DNA from: Paenarthrobacter ureafaciens
GTDB taxonomy: Bacteria > Actinomycetota > Actinomycetes > Actinomycetales > Micrococcaceae
Direction: 5' to 3'
Assembly (NCBI RefSeq): GCF_004028095.1
Contig: NZ_SBHM01000007.1
Location: 2,790,001 to 2,854,000, forward strand
DNA length: 64,000 nt
A program made the position numbers and the translations under genes. Below, one piece after another: positions 8,116 to 15,932 of the stretch. The stretch's first letter is position 1. The number at the start of each line of letters is the position of its first letter. Under the pieces are notes generated by a model, which was not told where the DNA came from, did not search any database, and saw nothing but the letters and a program-made list of their open reading frames with translations.

Positions 8116-9306
8116 ATGTCGAACGCCCCCTTCGATCCCGCCACCCTGCCCTACGCCGACGGCGACTTCTATGCTTTCGAGCAGTTGCTGACAGGAAAGG
8201 AACAGGACCGCCTGGCAGAAGTTCGTGAGTTCCTGGCCCGCGAGGTCAAGCCGATCGCCGTGGACTGCTGGAACCGCGCCGAGTTTCCCACGGACCTGAT
8301 ACCCAAACTTGCCGAACTGGACCTTGTCAGCCCAGTCCGTCGGCAGGGCTACTCCAATGTGTTCGCAGGTATCCTGCATGCCGAGATGACGCGGGCTGAC
8401 GCATCGATCGCCACGTTCATGGGTGTCCATGACGGGCTCTTCACAGGTTCCATCGAAGCCCTGGCTTCCCAGGAGCAGAAGGACGCGTGGCTTCCGGACA
8501 TCTACTCCTTGAAGAAGATCGGAGCCTTTGGGCTGACCGAGCCGCTGGGAGGTTCCGACGTGGCCGGTGGAACCCGAACCACCGCCCGGCGGGACGGTGA
8601 CAACTGGATTCTTAATGGCGCCAAGCGGTGGATCGGGAACGCGACGTTCTCGGACTGGGTTGTCATCTACGCGAAGGACGTTGAGGACAATCAGGTCAAG
8701 GCGTTCCTGGTGGACACCTCCCTCCCCGGTTTCTCTGCGAGCAAGATCGAGAACAAGATTTCCCTCCGGACCGTGCAGAACGCGGACATTACGCTGGAGG
8801 ACGTGGTGGTGCCGGACTTCTTCAAGCTGGAGCACGCCAACAGCTTCCGAGACACCAACAAGGTCCTGAAGGTCACCCGGCTTGCGGTTGCATGGCAAGC
8901 CGTGGGACTGCAGTTGGCAGCCTTCGATGTGGCGCGCAGCTACGCTGTGGAGCGCCAGCAGTTCGGCAGGCCATTGGCCCGCTTCCAGTTGGTGCAGAAC
9001 CAGTTGGTGCAGATCCTTGGCAATACCGTGGCTTCCATGGGCATGATGGTCCGCTTGGCCCAGTTGGAGGACGCCGGAGCTGCCAAGGATGAACAGTCGG
9101 CGCTGGCGAAAGCCTTCACTACAGCCCGCATGCGCGAAAGTGTTGCGCTCGGACGCAGCATCCTGGGCGGCAACGGAATAGTCACCGACTACGGCATGGC
9201 CAAGGTCTTCGCTGATGCCGAGGCCATCTATTCGTATGAGGGCACGCACGAGATCAACACGCTGGTCACTGGGCGCGCCATCACGGGAGTCTCCGCGATC
9301 GTCTAA
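8116..9306 (+). CDS. Acyl-CoA dehydrogenase, glutaryl-CoA-dehydrogenase-like
   Basis: 396 residues in the acyl-CoA dehydrogenase fold: N-terminal helical domain, a FAD-binding middle (FGLTEPLGGSDVAGG, then WILNGAKRWIGN) and a C-terminal helical domain. The segment SYAVERQQFGRPLARFQLVQNQLVQ and the ending YSYEGTHEINTLVTGRAITG resemble GcdH (YEGTHDIH), with the catalytic glutamate present in YEG. It should oxidise an acyl-CoA to enoyl-CoA with electrons going to ETF; glutaryl-CoA (lysine/tryptophan breakdown) is possible, but substrate assignment by similarity is uncertain in this family. The open frame begins at 8035, but the ATG at 8116 follows AGGAGGAG, and the upstream codons would overlap the operator. 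It is monocistronic. Confidence 0.85.
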   Translation: MSNAPFDPATLPYADGDFYAFEQLLTGKEQDRLAEVREFLAREVKPIAVDCWNRAEFPTDLIPKLAELDLVSPVRRQGYSNVFAGILHAEMTRADASIATFMGVHDGLFTGSIEALASQEQKDAWLPDIYSLKKIGAFGLTEPLGGSDVAGGTRTTARRDGDNWILNGAKRWIGNATFSDWVVIYAKDVEDNQVKAFLVDTSLPGFSASKIENKISLRTVQNADITLEDVVVPDFFKLEHANSFRDTNKVLKVTRLAVAWQAVGLQLAAFDVARSYAVERQQFGRPLARFQLVQNQLVQILGNTVASMGMMVRLAQLEDAGAAKDEQSALAKAFTTARMRESVALGRSILGGNGIVTDYGMAKVFADAEAIYSYEGTHEINTLVTGRAITGVSAIV

Positions 9307-9376
9307 GGATCGGGCGCGCCGGGGGTGGGCACAATGGTGCCGCGGCATGGGCCGGTTCAAGGGCGGGCCGGTCTGT

Positions 9377-9907
9377 TCAATCAAGCGGCAGCAGTATTGA
9401 GGGACGCAGGTCCTGCACAAACGCCAAGGGATTGACGTAGTCATCGCCGCGCCGGACACCCCAGTGGAGGCACTTCGCTGCCGGGCAATGCCCCGCAATG
9501 TCCTCGATTGTGCCGATCACCTGCCCTTTCGCCACGGGGTCGCCCTGCTGAAGTTCGCTGGCCGCCGGCTCGAAGCTGCTCCGCAGGCCGCCGCCGTGGT
9601 CGATGGTGATGACCTTCCTGTCAACAACGACGCCGGCGAAGGTCACCACGCCGTCGGCCGGGGCGAAGACCTGCGAATCCGCCTTCCCGGGAGTGCTGGA
9701 GGACTCCGGCGCCAGATCCACGCCGCGGTGCCCGCTGAGCCAAGGCTTGTCCGGAGGATCGAACGGTTGCGCCACCTTGGGTTTGGGGGACAGCGGCCAG
9801 TCCCAGCGTGGCTGCGCAGGAGCCGGTGCCGCGCCAGGCGCGGCAGGGGCGGAGCCTGCCAACACGGCGGCTGCCAGCAGGAGGTGAGCGATCTTCGGCA
9901 GGGTCAT
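9377..9907 (-). CDS. Secreted M23-family (LytM) peptidase
   Basis: 176 residues. Residues 1-25 form a signal peptide (MTLPKIAHLLLAAAVLAGSAPA), followed by a proline/alanine-rich spacer. The M23 core has the zinc-binding GHRGVDL, the active-site segment IDHGGGLRSSF and CLHWGVRRGDDYVNP at the end; a Cys replaces the first His of the usual HxH, as is common in short actinobacterial members. Such enzymes cut peptidoglycan cross-bridges or act as degenerate regulators of other hydrolases. The upstream frame extends to 10051, but the ATG at 9907 has GGAGGCTGG in front and starts the signal peptide. It is divergent from rpsB, an arrangement I recall from other actinobacteria. Confidence 0.85.
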   Translation of the reverse strand: MTLPKIAHLLLAAAVLAGSAPAAPGAAPAPAQPRWDWPLSPKPKVAQPFDPPDKPWLSGHRGVDLAPESSSTPGKADSQVFAPADGVVTFAGVVVDRKVITIDHGGGLRSSFEPAASELQQGDPVAKGQVIGTIEDIAGHCPAAKCLHWGVRRGDDYVNPLAFVQDLRPSILLPLD

Positions 9908-10078
9908 GGAACCAGCCTCCAGCGTGTGGCTGCACGGGGCCATGGCCCGGGTTCCGTATGTGGATAAGCACGCCTTGGCCTGCCCCGGCGGACGGTCAAA
10001 AATGCGGGCCTGCTGTAGTACACTTGATGGAGCAGTTTGCTGTGCCCTCAAGCTTATTCAGGAGCGCGTCTCATTCAG

Positions 10079-10317
10079 GTGCGCGAGGGGCTCAACCTGA
10101 CTACGCGTATCCAGCCCTCCATCAGCGGAGCCTCGTGGCTCCACGCTGCGGAGGATTGTGCCTCCTGCGGTCCGGCCTGACTTGTCCGGATGGGAAGTGC
10201 GATGGATGCCAGGAGCCGTGCCCGTCCGGGCCATGGCTAAAAAACCGTCAACTATTGGCAGGGTAAGAGCAGCCCTCGGGGCTCTCTCATGAATGACCTG
10301 CCGGAAGGAGCGTCGGC
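10079..10317 (+). promoter_or_regulatory. Structured leader of rpsB
   Basis: No convincing gene lies in the 410 bases between the peptidase and rpsB. The rpsB-proximal part contains consecutive hairpins: 10124-10148 (CAGCG-GAGCC...GGCTC-CA-CGCTG), 10150-10165 (GGAGG...CCTCC) and one near 10266-10285 (AGAGC...GCTCT). A possible 19-codon frame begins at 10232 (MAKKPSTIGR...). Ribosomal protein S2 controls its own mRNA in other bacteria, so an autoregulatory leader is plausible, but no known motif is matched. Confidence 0.35.
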
Positions 10318-11157
10318 ATGCCCGTCGTAACCATGCGCCAGCTGCTTGACAGCGGCGTCCACTTTGGACACCAGACCCGTCGTTGGAACCCGAAGATGAA
10401 GCGCTTCATCTTCACGGAGCGCAACGGCATCTACATCATTGACCTCCAGCAGTCGCTGTCCTACATCGACCGCGCCTACGAGTTCGTCAAGGCTACTGTC
10501 GCCCACGGCGGCACCGTCCTGTTCGTCGGCACCAAGAAGCAGGCCCAGGAAGCAATTGCCGAGCAGGCTACCCGCGTTGGCCAACCGTACGTCAACCAGC
10601 GTTGGCTCGGCGGTATGCTGACCAACTTCCAGACTGTCGCCAAGCGTATCCAGCGCATGAAGGAACTCGAAGAGATCAACTTCGACGACGTCGCAGGCTC
10701 GGCATACACCAAGAAGGAGCTCCTGCTCCTCAAGCGCGAACTCACCAAGCTTGAAGCCAACCTCGGTGGTATCCGCAACCTGACCAAGGCTCCTTCGGTT
10801 CTGTGGGTTGTTGACACCAAGAAGGAACACCTTGCTGTTGACGAAGCCAAGAAGCTGAACATCCCGGTTGTTGCCATCCTGGACACCAACTGCGATCCGG
10901 ACGAAGTCGACTTCCCGATCCCGGGCAACGACGACGCCATCCGCTCCGTGAACCTGCTCACCCGCGTTGTTGCCGACGCCGTTGCTGAGGGCCTCATCGC
11001 CCGCAACCAGCGCTCCTCCGGCACCACCGAAGCTCCGGAAGAGCCGCTTGCCGAGTGGGAGCGCGAACTCCTCGAAGGCAGCAAGGCAGAAGCAGAAGCC
11101 AAGGCCGCTGAAGCAACCGAGGCTCCCGCAGCCGGCGAAGCTGAAGAAGCCAAGTAA
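10318..11157 (+). CDS. rpsB: 30S ribosomal protein S2
   Basis: 279 residues. It opens with [47 protein letters not shown] sequence, which is diagnostic of bacterial S2; [11 protein letters not shown] and [16 protein letters not shown] are also typical. S2 binds late to the small subunit near the head-body junction. The last ~45 residues are an acidic, alanine-rich tail ([14 protein letters not shown]), common in actinobacterial S2. The ATG follows GGAAGGAG. It is followed by tsf, as in most bacteria. Confidence 0.98.
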   Translation: MPVVTMRQLLDSGVHFGHQTRRWNPKMKRFIFTERNGIYIIDLQQSLSYIDRAYEFVKATVAHGGTVLFVGTKKQAQEAIAEQATRVGQPYVNQRWLGGMLTNFQTVAKRIQRMKELEEINFDDVAGSAYTKKELLLLKRELTKLEANLGGIRNLTKAPSVLWVVDTKKEHLAVDEAKKLNIPVVAILDTNCDPDEVDFPIPGNDDAIRSVNLLTRVVADAVAEGLIARNQRSSGTTEAPEEPLAEWERELLEGSKAEAEAKAAEATEAPAAGEAEEAK

Positions 11158-11201
11158 ATCTGTACCTTCCCTGACGCCGGAAACCGCGTCGGGGGCTACT
11201 G

Positions 11202-11238
11202 ACAGGATGGCGGCCCACACTGTGGGTTGCCGTCCTGT
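11202..11238 (+). other. rpsB-tsf intergenic hairpin
   Basis: A near-perfect 18-bp stem, starting ACAGGATGGC and ending GCCGTCCTGT, around a very short loop, without a U tract. It probably modulates the rpsB/tsf transcript ratio or protects the 3' end rather than fully terminating. Confidence 0.55.
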
Positions 11239-11280
11239 TAGTTACGTAAACACCAAAAATTTCTAGACAGAGGGGTTCCC

Positions 11281-12117
11281 ATGGCGAACTACACTGCTGC
11301 TGACATCAAGGCCCTGCGCGAGCGCACCGGCGCCGGCATGATGGACGTCAAGAAGGCTCTTGACGAGGCCAACGGTGACGCCGAGAAGGCCATCGAAATC
11401 ATTCGCATCAAGGGCCTCAAGGGCGCTACCAAGCGCGAAGGCCGTTCCACTGCCGAGGGCCTGGTTGCTGCCAAGGTCACCGGCGGCGTTGGCGTAATGA
11501 TCGAGGTCAACTGCGAGACCGACTTCGTCGCCAAGGCTGACAAGTTCATCCAGCTGGCTGACAAGGTCCTCAACGTTGCAGTCGAGTCCGGCGCAGCCGA
11601 CCTCGACACCCTGCTCGCCACCGAGGTAGACGGCAAGAAGCTTGCCGACGTCGTCATCGAAGAGGGCGCAGTCCTCGGCGAGAAGGTTGTTGTCCGCCGT
11701 ATCTCCCGCGTTGAGGGAACCACGGTTGACGCTTACCTGCACAAGACCTCCAAGGACCTCCCGGCCCAGGTCGGCGTTCTGTTCGCTGTTGACGGCGAAG
11801 GCGAAGCCGCTGCCACCGCAGCACACGACATCGCCGTCCACGTTGCCGCCATGGCTCCGAACTACCTGACCCGCGAAGACGTTCCGGCCGAACTGGTCGA
11901 GTCCGAGCGCCGCATTGCGGAAGAGACCGCCAAGGCTGAAGGCAAGCCGGAAGCTGCACTTCCCAAGATCGTCGAAGGCCGCGTGACGGGCTTCTACAAG
12001 GGTGAAGTTCTGGTTGACCAGGCATTCGCCAAGGACTCCAAGAAGACCGTTGCCCAGGTCCTCGAGGAAGCCGGCGTCAAGGCAACCGCAGTTACCCGTT
12101 TCCGCGTCGGAAACTAG
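11281..12117 (+). CDS. tsf: Elongation factor Ts
   Basis: 278 residues. The N-terminal UBA-like domain (YTAADIKALRERTGAGMMDVKKALDEA) and the EF-Tu-contacting TDFVAK motif in EVNCETDFVAKADKF are both intact, as is the C-terminal segment QAFAKDSKKTVAQVLEE. EF-Ts catalyses GDP release from EF-Tu in the cytoplasm. The length is normal. The ATG follows AGAGGGGTTCCC. It is the second gene of the rpsB-tsf pair and is closed by the terminator at about 12.1 kb. Confidence 0.98.
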   Translation: MANYTAADIKALRERTGAGMMDVKKALDEANGDAEKAIEIIRIKGLKGATKREGRSTAEGLVAAKVTGGVGVMIEVNCETDFVAKADKFIQLADKVLNVAVESGAADLDTLLATEVDGKKLADVVIEEGAVLGEKVVVRRISRVEGTTVDAYLHKTSKDLPAQVGVLFAVDGEGEAAATAAHDIAVHVAAMAPNYLTREDVPAELVESERRIAEETAKAEGKPEAALPKIVEGRVTGFYKGEVLVDQAFAKDSKKTVAQVLEEAGVKATAVTRFRVGN

Positions 12118-12127
12118 CAAGTCATGA

Positions 12128-12161
12128 AGAGGGGTGGTCACTTCGGTGGCCGCCCCTTTTT
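12128..12161 (+). terminator. Intrinsic terminator after tsf
   Basis: GAGGGGTGGTCAC, a TTCG-type loop and GTGGCCGCCCC form a stem ending in TTTTT at 12157-12161. Confidence 0.85.
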
Positions 12162-12238
12162 CATGCATCCGTCAGGGTAGTACCTGGACGGACCAACAGC
12201 ACGATAATCTAGCCCAAGTCCACCAACGGGAAGGCACC

Positions 12239-12976
12239 ATGGAAACCGTCAACACTGCAATCCAGCCCGAGAAGAGCCGCCGTCGTGTACTGCTGAAGCT
12301 GTCCGGCGAGGTCATCGGCGGGGGCAAGCTCGGCGTCGATCCTGAAACCGTCCGGGCGATCGCGAAGCAGATCGCTGCCGCTGTCTCCGACGTTGAAGTG
12401 GCGATCGTGGTGGGTGGAGGTAACTTCTTCCGCGGCGCCGAACTCTCCCAGAGCGGCATGGACCGCTCCCGTGCGGACTACATGGGCATGCTTGGTACGG
12501 TCATGAACTGCCTGGCCCTTCAGGACTTCCTGGAGCAGGCCGGTGTGGAGACGCGGGTGCAGAGCGCGATCACGATGGGCCAGGTGGCCGAGGCTTACAT
12601 TCCGCGCCGCGCCATCCGCCACATGGAGAAGGGCCGCGTGGTCATCTTCGGTGCCGGCGCCGGTTTGCCGTACTTCTCCACCGACACCGTAGCCGCGCAG
12701 CGTGCCCTTGAAGTGCACGCCGACGTCGTCCTGATGGCCAAGAGCGGCGTGGATGGCGTATACACCTCCGATCCCAAGAAGGACCCCACCGCGGAAAAGC
12801 TGGATGTGCTCAGCTACGACGATGCCCTCCGCCGCGATATCCGTGTCATGGACCAGACGGCGATGACCATGTGCAAGGACAACAACCTGTCCATGGTGGT
12901 CTTCGGCATGGAGGGCGAAGGCAACGTAACCCGCGCCATCCGCGGTGAAACCCTCGGAACCCTGGTTACCCCCTAG
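12239..12976 (+). CDS. pyrH: UMP kinase
   Basis: 245 residues of the amino-acid-kinase fold. [13 protein letters not shown] (phosphate loop), [10 protein letters not shown], the UMP-binding [16 protein letters not shown] and [15 protein letters not shown] are all present. The enzyme makes UDP from UMP and ATP, the committed step toward UTP and CTP. A longer frame begins at 12134, but it would include the tsf terminator; the ATG at 12239 follows GGGAAGG. It heads the pyrH-frr-cdsA group. A hairpin (TCCGCC...GGCGGA, 13003-13020) with a weak T stretch follows the gene. Confidence 0.97.
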   Translation: METVNTAIQPEKSRRRVLLKLSGEVIGGGKLGVDPETVRAIAKQIAAAVSDVEVAIVVGGGNFFRGAELSQSGMDRSRADYMGMLGTVMNCLALQDFLEQAGVETRVQSAITMGQVAEAYIPRRAIRHMEKGRVVIFGAGAGLPYFSTDTVAAQRALEVHADVVLMAKSGVDGVYTSDPKKDPTAEKLDVLSYDDALRRDIRVMDQTAMTMCKDNNLSMVVFGMEGEGNVTRAIRGETLGTLVTP

Positions 12977-13077
12977 CAGCGGCTAGGATATTTCTAGGAC
13001 CGTCCGCCCGCAGTGGCGGATCTTTACTGTGCATGGCCGCCCGTAGCAGGGCAGCGACTATTACTGAGGAGAACCCC

Positions 13078-13635
13078 GTGATCGAAGAGACCTTGCTCGA
13101 AGCCGGCGAGAAGATGGACAAGGCGGTTGAGGTAGCCAAGGAAGACTTCGCCTCGATCCGTACGGGCCGGGCGAACCCCGGACTCTACAACAAAGTGATC
13201 GTGGAGTACTACGGCACCCCCACGCCGCTCCAGCAGCTTGCTTCCTTCGCCGTTCCGGACGCACGCACCATCCTCATCACGCCCTACGACAAGAGCGCGC
13301 TCCGCGACATTGAGAAGGCCCTGAGCGACTCCGAGGTGGGTGCCAACCCCTCCAACGACGGCAACGTCATCCGCGTGACCATTCCTGAGCTCACCAAGGA
13401 ACGCCGCAAGGAATACGTCAAGATCGTCAAGGGCAAAGGCGAGGACGCCAAGGTGTCCGTCCGCAGCATCCGCCGCAAGGCCAAGGACGCCCTGGACAAG
13501 CTGGTCAAGGACGGCGAAGCCGGTGAAGACGAGGGTGCCCGCGCCGAAAAGGAACTCGACGCCATCACCAAGCAGCACGTCGACAGCATCGATGACCTGC
13601 TGAAGCGCAAGGAAGCCGAGCTGCTCGAGGTCTGA
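13078..13635 (+). CDS. frr: Ribosome recycling factor
   Basis: 185 residues, the normal length. It starts [36 protein letters not shown], the classic first helix of RRF, and includes [37 protein letters not shown] and [23 protein letters not shown] works with EF-G to split post-termination ribosomes. The GTG at 13078 is preceded by GAGGAGAACCCC; an in-frame start at 13033 is ruled out by that site and by family length. Its stop overlaps the cdsA start (TGATG). Confidence 0.97.
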   Translation: MIEETLLEAGEKMDKAVEVAKEDFASIRTGRANPGLYNKVIVEYYGTPTPLQQLASFAVPDARTILITPYDKSALRDIEKALSDSEVGANPSNDGNVIRVTIPELTKERRKEYVKIVKGKGEDAKVSVRSIRRKAKDALDKLVKDGEAGEDEGARAEKELDAITKQHVDSIDDLLKRKEAELLEV

Positions 13636-14570
13636 TGAGTCAGCCAGAGCCGGCGCCCGCCGGGCAGGTCCCGACGTCAGGGGCGCGCAGACTGGCCAGG
13701 CGCCTGCAAGGTAACCCGACGCCGAAGGCGGGCCGCAATCTGCCCGCCGCCATCGGCGTCGGGCTTGCCATGCTGTTTGCCGTCCTTGGCGGACTGCTTT
13801 TCCTGCCGCTGGGCTTTGTCCTGCTGGTTACCGCTTTCGCTGTCCTGGGTGTGTGGGAAGTATTCCGTGCCCTTGAGGCCCAAGGCACCCGCATGCCGGT
13901 GATCCCGGTGATGGTGGGAGCCCTGGCGATGCCCGTATCCGCCTACTTCGGCGGACTTGAGGGGCTCCTCTTCACCATGGTGGCCAGCAGTGTTGCCGTG
14001 CTCTTGTGGCGTTCCATCGAAAGTGCCGCCGGGGCGCCCCGCAGTGTCTTTGCCGGGGTGTTCACGCTGGCATGGGTGCCCTTCCTGATCAGCTTCGCGG
14101 CGTTGCCGCTCCATGCCGCGGGCGGTGCGACTCCCGTGGGCCTGTGGCCGAACGGAATCCCCGCCGGGGCATGGCAGATCGCGTCGATGCTCCTGCTGGT
14201 GGTGGCCAACGACACCTTCGGCTACATCGTCGGTGCCTCGTTCGGCAAGCACCCCATGGCGCCCAAAATCAGCCCCAAGAAGTCCTGGGAGGGTTTCGCC
14301 GGATCGGTTGCCGGTGCCATGGTCATTGGCGTGCTGGCCTGCCTGCTGTTCCTGGACAAGCCCTGGTGGGTCGGGCTGATCCTGGCCACCGGCATGGTTG
14401 CCGCAGCCACTGCCGGCGATCTTGCCGAGTCCATGGTCAAGCGTGAACTCGGGGTGAAGGATATGAGCAGCATCCTCCCCGGCCACGGCGGCGTCATGGA
14501 CCGCCTGGATTCAATCGTGTTCGCAGCCCCCGTGGCTTTTGTTCTGTTCGCGCTGCTGAGCGGCGTCTGA
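13635..14570 (+). CDS. cdsA: Phosphatidate cytidylyltransferase
   Basis: 311 residues with about eight membrane helices after a basic ~45-residue cytoplasmic lead. The CDP-diglyceride synthetase signature is near the C-terminus: ESMVKRELGVKDMSSILPGHGGVMDRLDS, with the essential KR, KD, PGHGG and DR-D residues. It makes CDP-diacylglycerol from phosphatidate and CTP for all phospholipids. Start and stop coupling with frr indicates a shared transcript. Confidence 0.95.
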   Translation: MSQPEPAPAGQVPTSGARRLARRLQGNPTPKAGRNLPAAIGVGLAMLFAVLGGLLFLPLGFVLLVTAFAVLGVWEVFRALEAQGTRMPVIPVMVGALAMPVSAYFGGLEGLLFTMVASSVAVLLWRSIESAAGAPRSVFAGVFTLAWVPFLISFAALPLHAAGGATPVGLWPNGIPAGAWQIASMLLLVVANDTFGYIVGASFGKHPMAPKISPKKSWEGFAGSVAGAMVIGVLACLLFLDKPWWVGLILATGMVAAATAGDLAESMVKRELGVKDMSSILPGHGGVMDRLDSIVFAAPVAFVLFALLSGV

Positions 14571-14592
14571 CACCCCCGACGAAGGATAGTTG

Positions 14593-15177
14593 ATGGCATT
14601 GGATATTCGACGCCAGATCCCGGCAACGTTCGAGCGCGTGGAGCGCAACAAGTACGGCTACAACGCCAAGCAAGTAGACGCGTTCCTCAGCCGTGCACGG
14701 AACTCGTTCGAGAACCCGGGCAACACGGCCGACCCCGTGGCCAGTGCCGACGTCAGGGATGTGGCCTTCGATCCCGTCAAGGGCGGGTATGACGCCCAAA
14801 GCGTCGATGCCGCCTTGGACAGGCTGGAGGATGCCTTTGCGCGCCGCGAGCGGGATGACCTGATCAACCAGCAGGGCGAGGAAGCCTGGCTTCGGCAGAT
14901 CGGTAAGCTCTCCGGCATTTTGCGTGGCCGGCTTCACCGTCCCGACGGCGAGCGGTTCCGCCGGCCGGCCAGGAAGCGGACCCGCAGCTACAACGTCCAG
15001 GACGTAGACGCACTGTGCGTCCAGTTGATCGACTACCTCGAAAACGATCAGCCGCTCAGCGTAGATACGGTCCGGAGGGCTGTCTTCCGGGCGGCGAAGG
15101 GCGATGAAGGCTACGACGAAGCACAGGTGGACGTCTTCCTGGACCGCGTTGTGGAGTTGATGGCCGCCATCGATTAG
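14593..15177 (+). CDS. Four-repeat DivIVA-domain protein
   Basis: 194 residues with no membrane segment. Four copies of the short DivIVA motif ([GS]Y[DN]xxxVDxxLxxL) can be seen: KYGYNAKQVDAFLSRA, GGYDAQSVDAALDRLEDAF, RSYNVQDVDALCVQLIDYL and EGYDEAQVDVFLDRVVELM, separated by basic linkers (RPARKRTR). Wag31/DivIVA itself has one such motif and a long coiled coil, which this protein lacks. It may localise to curved membrane or bind polar DivIVA; this is inferred. The ATG follows AAGGA. It converges with, and slightly overlaps, the gene at 15174. Confidence 0.75.
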   Translation: MALDIRRQIPATFERVERNKYGYNAKQVDAFLSRARNSFENPGNTADPVASADVRDVAFDPVKGGYDAQSVDAALDRLEDAFARRERDDLINQQGEEAWLRQIGKLSGILRGRLHRPDGERFRRPARKRTRSYNVQDVDALCVQLIDYLENDQPLSVDTVRRAVFRAAKGDEGYDEAQVDVFLDRVVELMAAID

Positions 15178-15893
15178 GGGGTCTTCCGGCTGTCCCCGGT
15201 AGGGCCGCCCCCGGCAGGGGAGATCGATGTGAGCTTCCGCCAGACGCCGTCGTAGCGGCGTTTACCGCGGAACAAGGACGTCACCAGGAAGGCCAGCCCG
15301 GCCATCACTCCTGCGCCCACGGCGAATGGTGCTGCCAACCCGGCCACCAACAAAGCCGACCCCACCAGCAGGCCGATCAGTGCGGCGTTGACCGTGCCCA
15401 TGAACACCATGCTGCTGCCTGCCACCTGGCTGAAGTCCCGCCGACCGCCGAAAAAGTAGTACGTCCGTTTAGCGCCTTCCTCGTCATCGGTGAAGCCGGC
15501 CATGAGGTAGGGGGCAACACCGGGATCCAGGTCAACGTAGGCAGCCCTCAGCCTGTTCATGGCTATGACGTACATGAGGTCTTCCATGCCGACGCTCATG
15601 ACGCGGACGTGGGTCAGCAGGCCTACCAGCACGTCGATGCTGAGGATGGTCAACGCGAAAGCCCGGAACGCATCCGAGAACTGCGTTGCGTTGCCCACCA
15701 AGGCCACGCTGAGCAGGCTCGCCGAGGTAAACGTCAGGAACATGCTGATCCGGGTGAGGACCTCGCCCTGGGTGGTACTTCGTGAAGCGAGCAGGCTCCA
15801 ATGCTCAGTGGCCAGCAACTGGGCCCGGACACCGGGGGCGGCTGCCGGATCAGCTGGTGGCTGGATGTCCGCAGGGCCCGCTTCGTGGGACAT
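15174..15893 (-). CDS. Unrecognised four-helix membrane protein
   Basis: About 239 residues. A soluble, alanine/proline-rich N-terminus leads to ATEHWSLLASRSTTQGEVLTR, then a helix pair (MFLTFTSASLLSVALVG and FALTILSIDVLVGLLTHV), a central soluble region (MYVIAMNRLRAAYVDLDPG...FFGGRRDF) and a second hydrophobic pair near 170-215, ending in a basic tail. The layout recalls SLATT-like two-plus-two membrane proteins, but I cannot assign a family. The ATG at 15893 is preferred over 15908, weakly. It lies 40 bases after the symporter gene on the same strand, so it may be its last operon member. Confidence 0.6.
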   Translation of the reverse strand: MSHEAGPADIQPPADPAAAPGVRAQLLATEHWSLLASRSTTQGEVLTRISMFLTFTSASLLSVALVGNATQFSDAFRAFALTILSIDVLVGLLTHVRVMSVGMEDLMYVIAMNRLRAAYVDLDPGVAPYLMAGFTDDEEGAKRTYYFFGGRRDFSQVAGSSMVFMGTVNAALIGLLVGSALLVAGLAAPFAVGAGVMAGLAFLVTSLFRGKRRYDGVWRKLTSISPAGGGPTGDSRKTP

Positions 15894-15932
15894 GGCGCCA
15901 TTGTCCACCCCGCAGGAGCTGCGGACAACCGG

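Noticed and set aside
9908..10078. c-di-AMP (ydaO-type) riboswitch upstream of the M23 peptidase gene.
   Set aside because: Such switches often precede cell-wall hydrolase genes in actinobacteria, but I could not find the conserved core or its stems on the minus strand here.
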